Source of the DNA: UBA7702 sp051866595
GTDB lineage: Bacteria > Bacillota > Dehalobacteriia > UBA7702
Assembly (NCBI GenBank): GCA_051866595.1
Contig: JBJDXI010000182.1
Span: 1 to 5,515, forward strand
Direction: 5' to 3'
DNA length: 5,515 nt
In this document: positions 4,982 through 5,515 of the stretch, piece after piece
Numbering within the stretch: the stretch's first letter is position 1
Layout of the letters: the number at the start of each line of letters is the position of its first letter
The notes under the pieces: generated by a model
The model's input: the letters and a program-made list of their open reading frames with translations, nothing else
Databases searched by the model: none
What the model was told of the DNA's origin: nothing
Made by a program: the position numbers and the translations under genes

Positions 4982-5200
4982 TTAATACCATGCGATTGTT
5001 CCGCTTGTCTTCGTTTTATCTATGTGCCATAATGCATGGCCACCATAAAACATTTTGAAATCATCATCGGACATTTTTACCATTTCCGCATCTCCATTGT
5101 GGTACAACCTCACAATACCCGGTGCATCAGTATTTCCCTCGGGGTAGTATTCATAGATAAACGCATCCTTTTCTTCCTTTATTCGTTTAAAAGTAAGCAT
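4982..5200 (-). CDS. Small hypothetical protein, 72 aa
   Basis: It starts at ATG 5200 with GAGGGGGA about 8 nt upstream and ends at TAA 4984-4982. The 72-residue product begins MLTFKRIKEEKDAFIYEYYP, is acidic and rich in aromatic residues (Y, F, W), and has no signal peptide or membrane segment. FIYEYYPEG and GIVRLYHNGDAEMVKM look like consecutive beta strands, and DDDFKMFYGGHALWHI a helix and turn. I recognise no family. It precedes the 60-codon gene in the same direction, so the two probably share a transcript. No clear promoter is visible upstream (5201-5300), where a degenerate repeat lies. Confidence 0.62.
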   Translation of the reverse strand: MLTFKRIKEEKDAFIYEYYPEGNTDAPGIVRLYHNGDAEMVKMSDDDFKMFYGGHALWHIDKTKTSGTIAWY

Positions 5201-5230
5201 ATCAATATTCCCCCTCTGTTATGCATAGAG

Positions 5231-5329
5231 ACAATCGGAACCATCTCTTTGCCCCATGATCAAAGCTCGGCGGTTTGGGACGACCGTGTACCGATTCCGT
5301 ACAGCCTGAGGGCGTTTCAAAACGGCTGA
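5231..5329. repeat. Degenerate REP-like repeat, copy E
   Basis: The right part GTACAGCCTGAGGGCGTTTC plus AAAACGGCTGA (5299-5329) matches the AGGGC box of copies A and C2. To its left, GGGACGACCGTG (5277-5288) looks like a decayed core. AATCGG (5233-5238) is inverted as CCGATT (5291-5296), which may be an old outer arm. The unit abuts the stop codon of the gene at the right edge. Confidence 0.55.
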
Positions 5330-5330
5330 T

Positions 5331-5515
5331 TTATTCAACAACCCAATCGGCCAGCTTTTTCGCTTCCTCGGCGATGGCGGCGCGGTATTCGTCCTCGCCG
5401 TTCCAGAGATCATTGAGACCGTTTTTGATGAGGCTCTTCGTTTCCGTTACGCCGATGGTTTTGAAGCAGCCGCCGACCCAGTCTGCAATGGACTGATACA
5501 CTTCGGGAGAACCGC
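5331..5515 (-). CDS. C-terminal 60 residues of an unrecognised GC-rich gene
   Basis: The minus-strand frame is open from the window edge to TAA 5333-5331. It reads GSPEVYQSIADWVGGCFKTI, then GVTETKSLIKNGLND, LWNGEDEYRAAIAEE and AKKLADWVVE. Codon use is GC-rich like the genes in the left half, so this is probably a resident chromosomal gene bordering the AT-rich island. The ending (an amphipathic helix followed by EAKKLADWV) would fit the last helices of a flavodoxin-like NAD(P)H-dependent reductase, but I do not recognise a diagnostic motif and give no product name. The start lies beyond the window. Confidence 0.65.
   Translation of the reverse strand, partial: GSPEVYQSIADWVGGCFKTIGVTETKSLIKNGLNDLWNGEDEYRAAIAEEAKKLADWVVE

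Noticed and set aside
3972..5329. CRISPR array
   Set aside because: Repeat copies are unevenly spaced, divergent and in both orientations, with no regular spacers.

Overview
The window looks like chromosomal DNA of an anaerobic, moderately GC-rich member of the Bacillota (Firmicutes). The evidence is strong AGGAG/GGAGG ribosome-binding sites, a PucR/CdaR-type regulator, a URO-D/MtaA-type methyltransferase homologue and two small membrane proteins resembling the SpoVA family. A Negativicutes- or Clostridia-like host would fit, but the genus cannot be fixed from this sequence.

Region 1 (1-3949) is ordinary, dense coding sequence. A PucR-type transcriptional regulator is read leftward from a GTG at 1536; its last few codons lie outside the window. 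It is divergent from a URO-D superfamily protein (1706-2941), which is followed in the same direction by two small multi-pass membrane proteins (3115-3498 and 3509-3865) and a strong, possibly two-way terminator (3913-3949). The regulator's own -10 box is embedded in a 17-bp palindrome. The simplest reading is a locally regulated module: a methyltransferase-like or substrate-binding URO-D protein, a SpoVA-like membrane pair that might move a small molecule, and a dedicated regulator. The substrate is unknown.

Region 2 (about 3950-5330) is visibly more AT-rich and is a patchwork. It contains at least five copies of a REP-like palindromic repeat built on GGAACCGTCCC, often preceded by an AGGGCRTTYCAAAACGGCT box. 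It also holds two candidate stand-alone small RNAs (about 4104-4184 and 4522-4596), each with a sigma-A-like promoter, extensive pairing and a U-tract. On the minus strand there is a broken fragment with an FKRWFGDW...SKVVNPDGTPMLV motif, typical of ADP-ribosyltransferase/polyvalent phage-type proteins, cut off exactly where one repeat copy begins. Two short minus-strand genes (72 and 60 codons) have good ribosome-binding sites and unknown function. This looks like an intergenic spot that has collected mobile or phage debris and repeats.

Region 3 (5331-5515) is the C-terminal end of another GC-rich minus-strand gene that enters from the right edge; its product is not recognised with confidence.

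The most interesting items are the two small RNAs of similar architecture inside the repeat island, the repeat that interrupts the ADP-ribosyltransferase-like remnant, and the URO-D plus SpoVA-like pairing.
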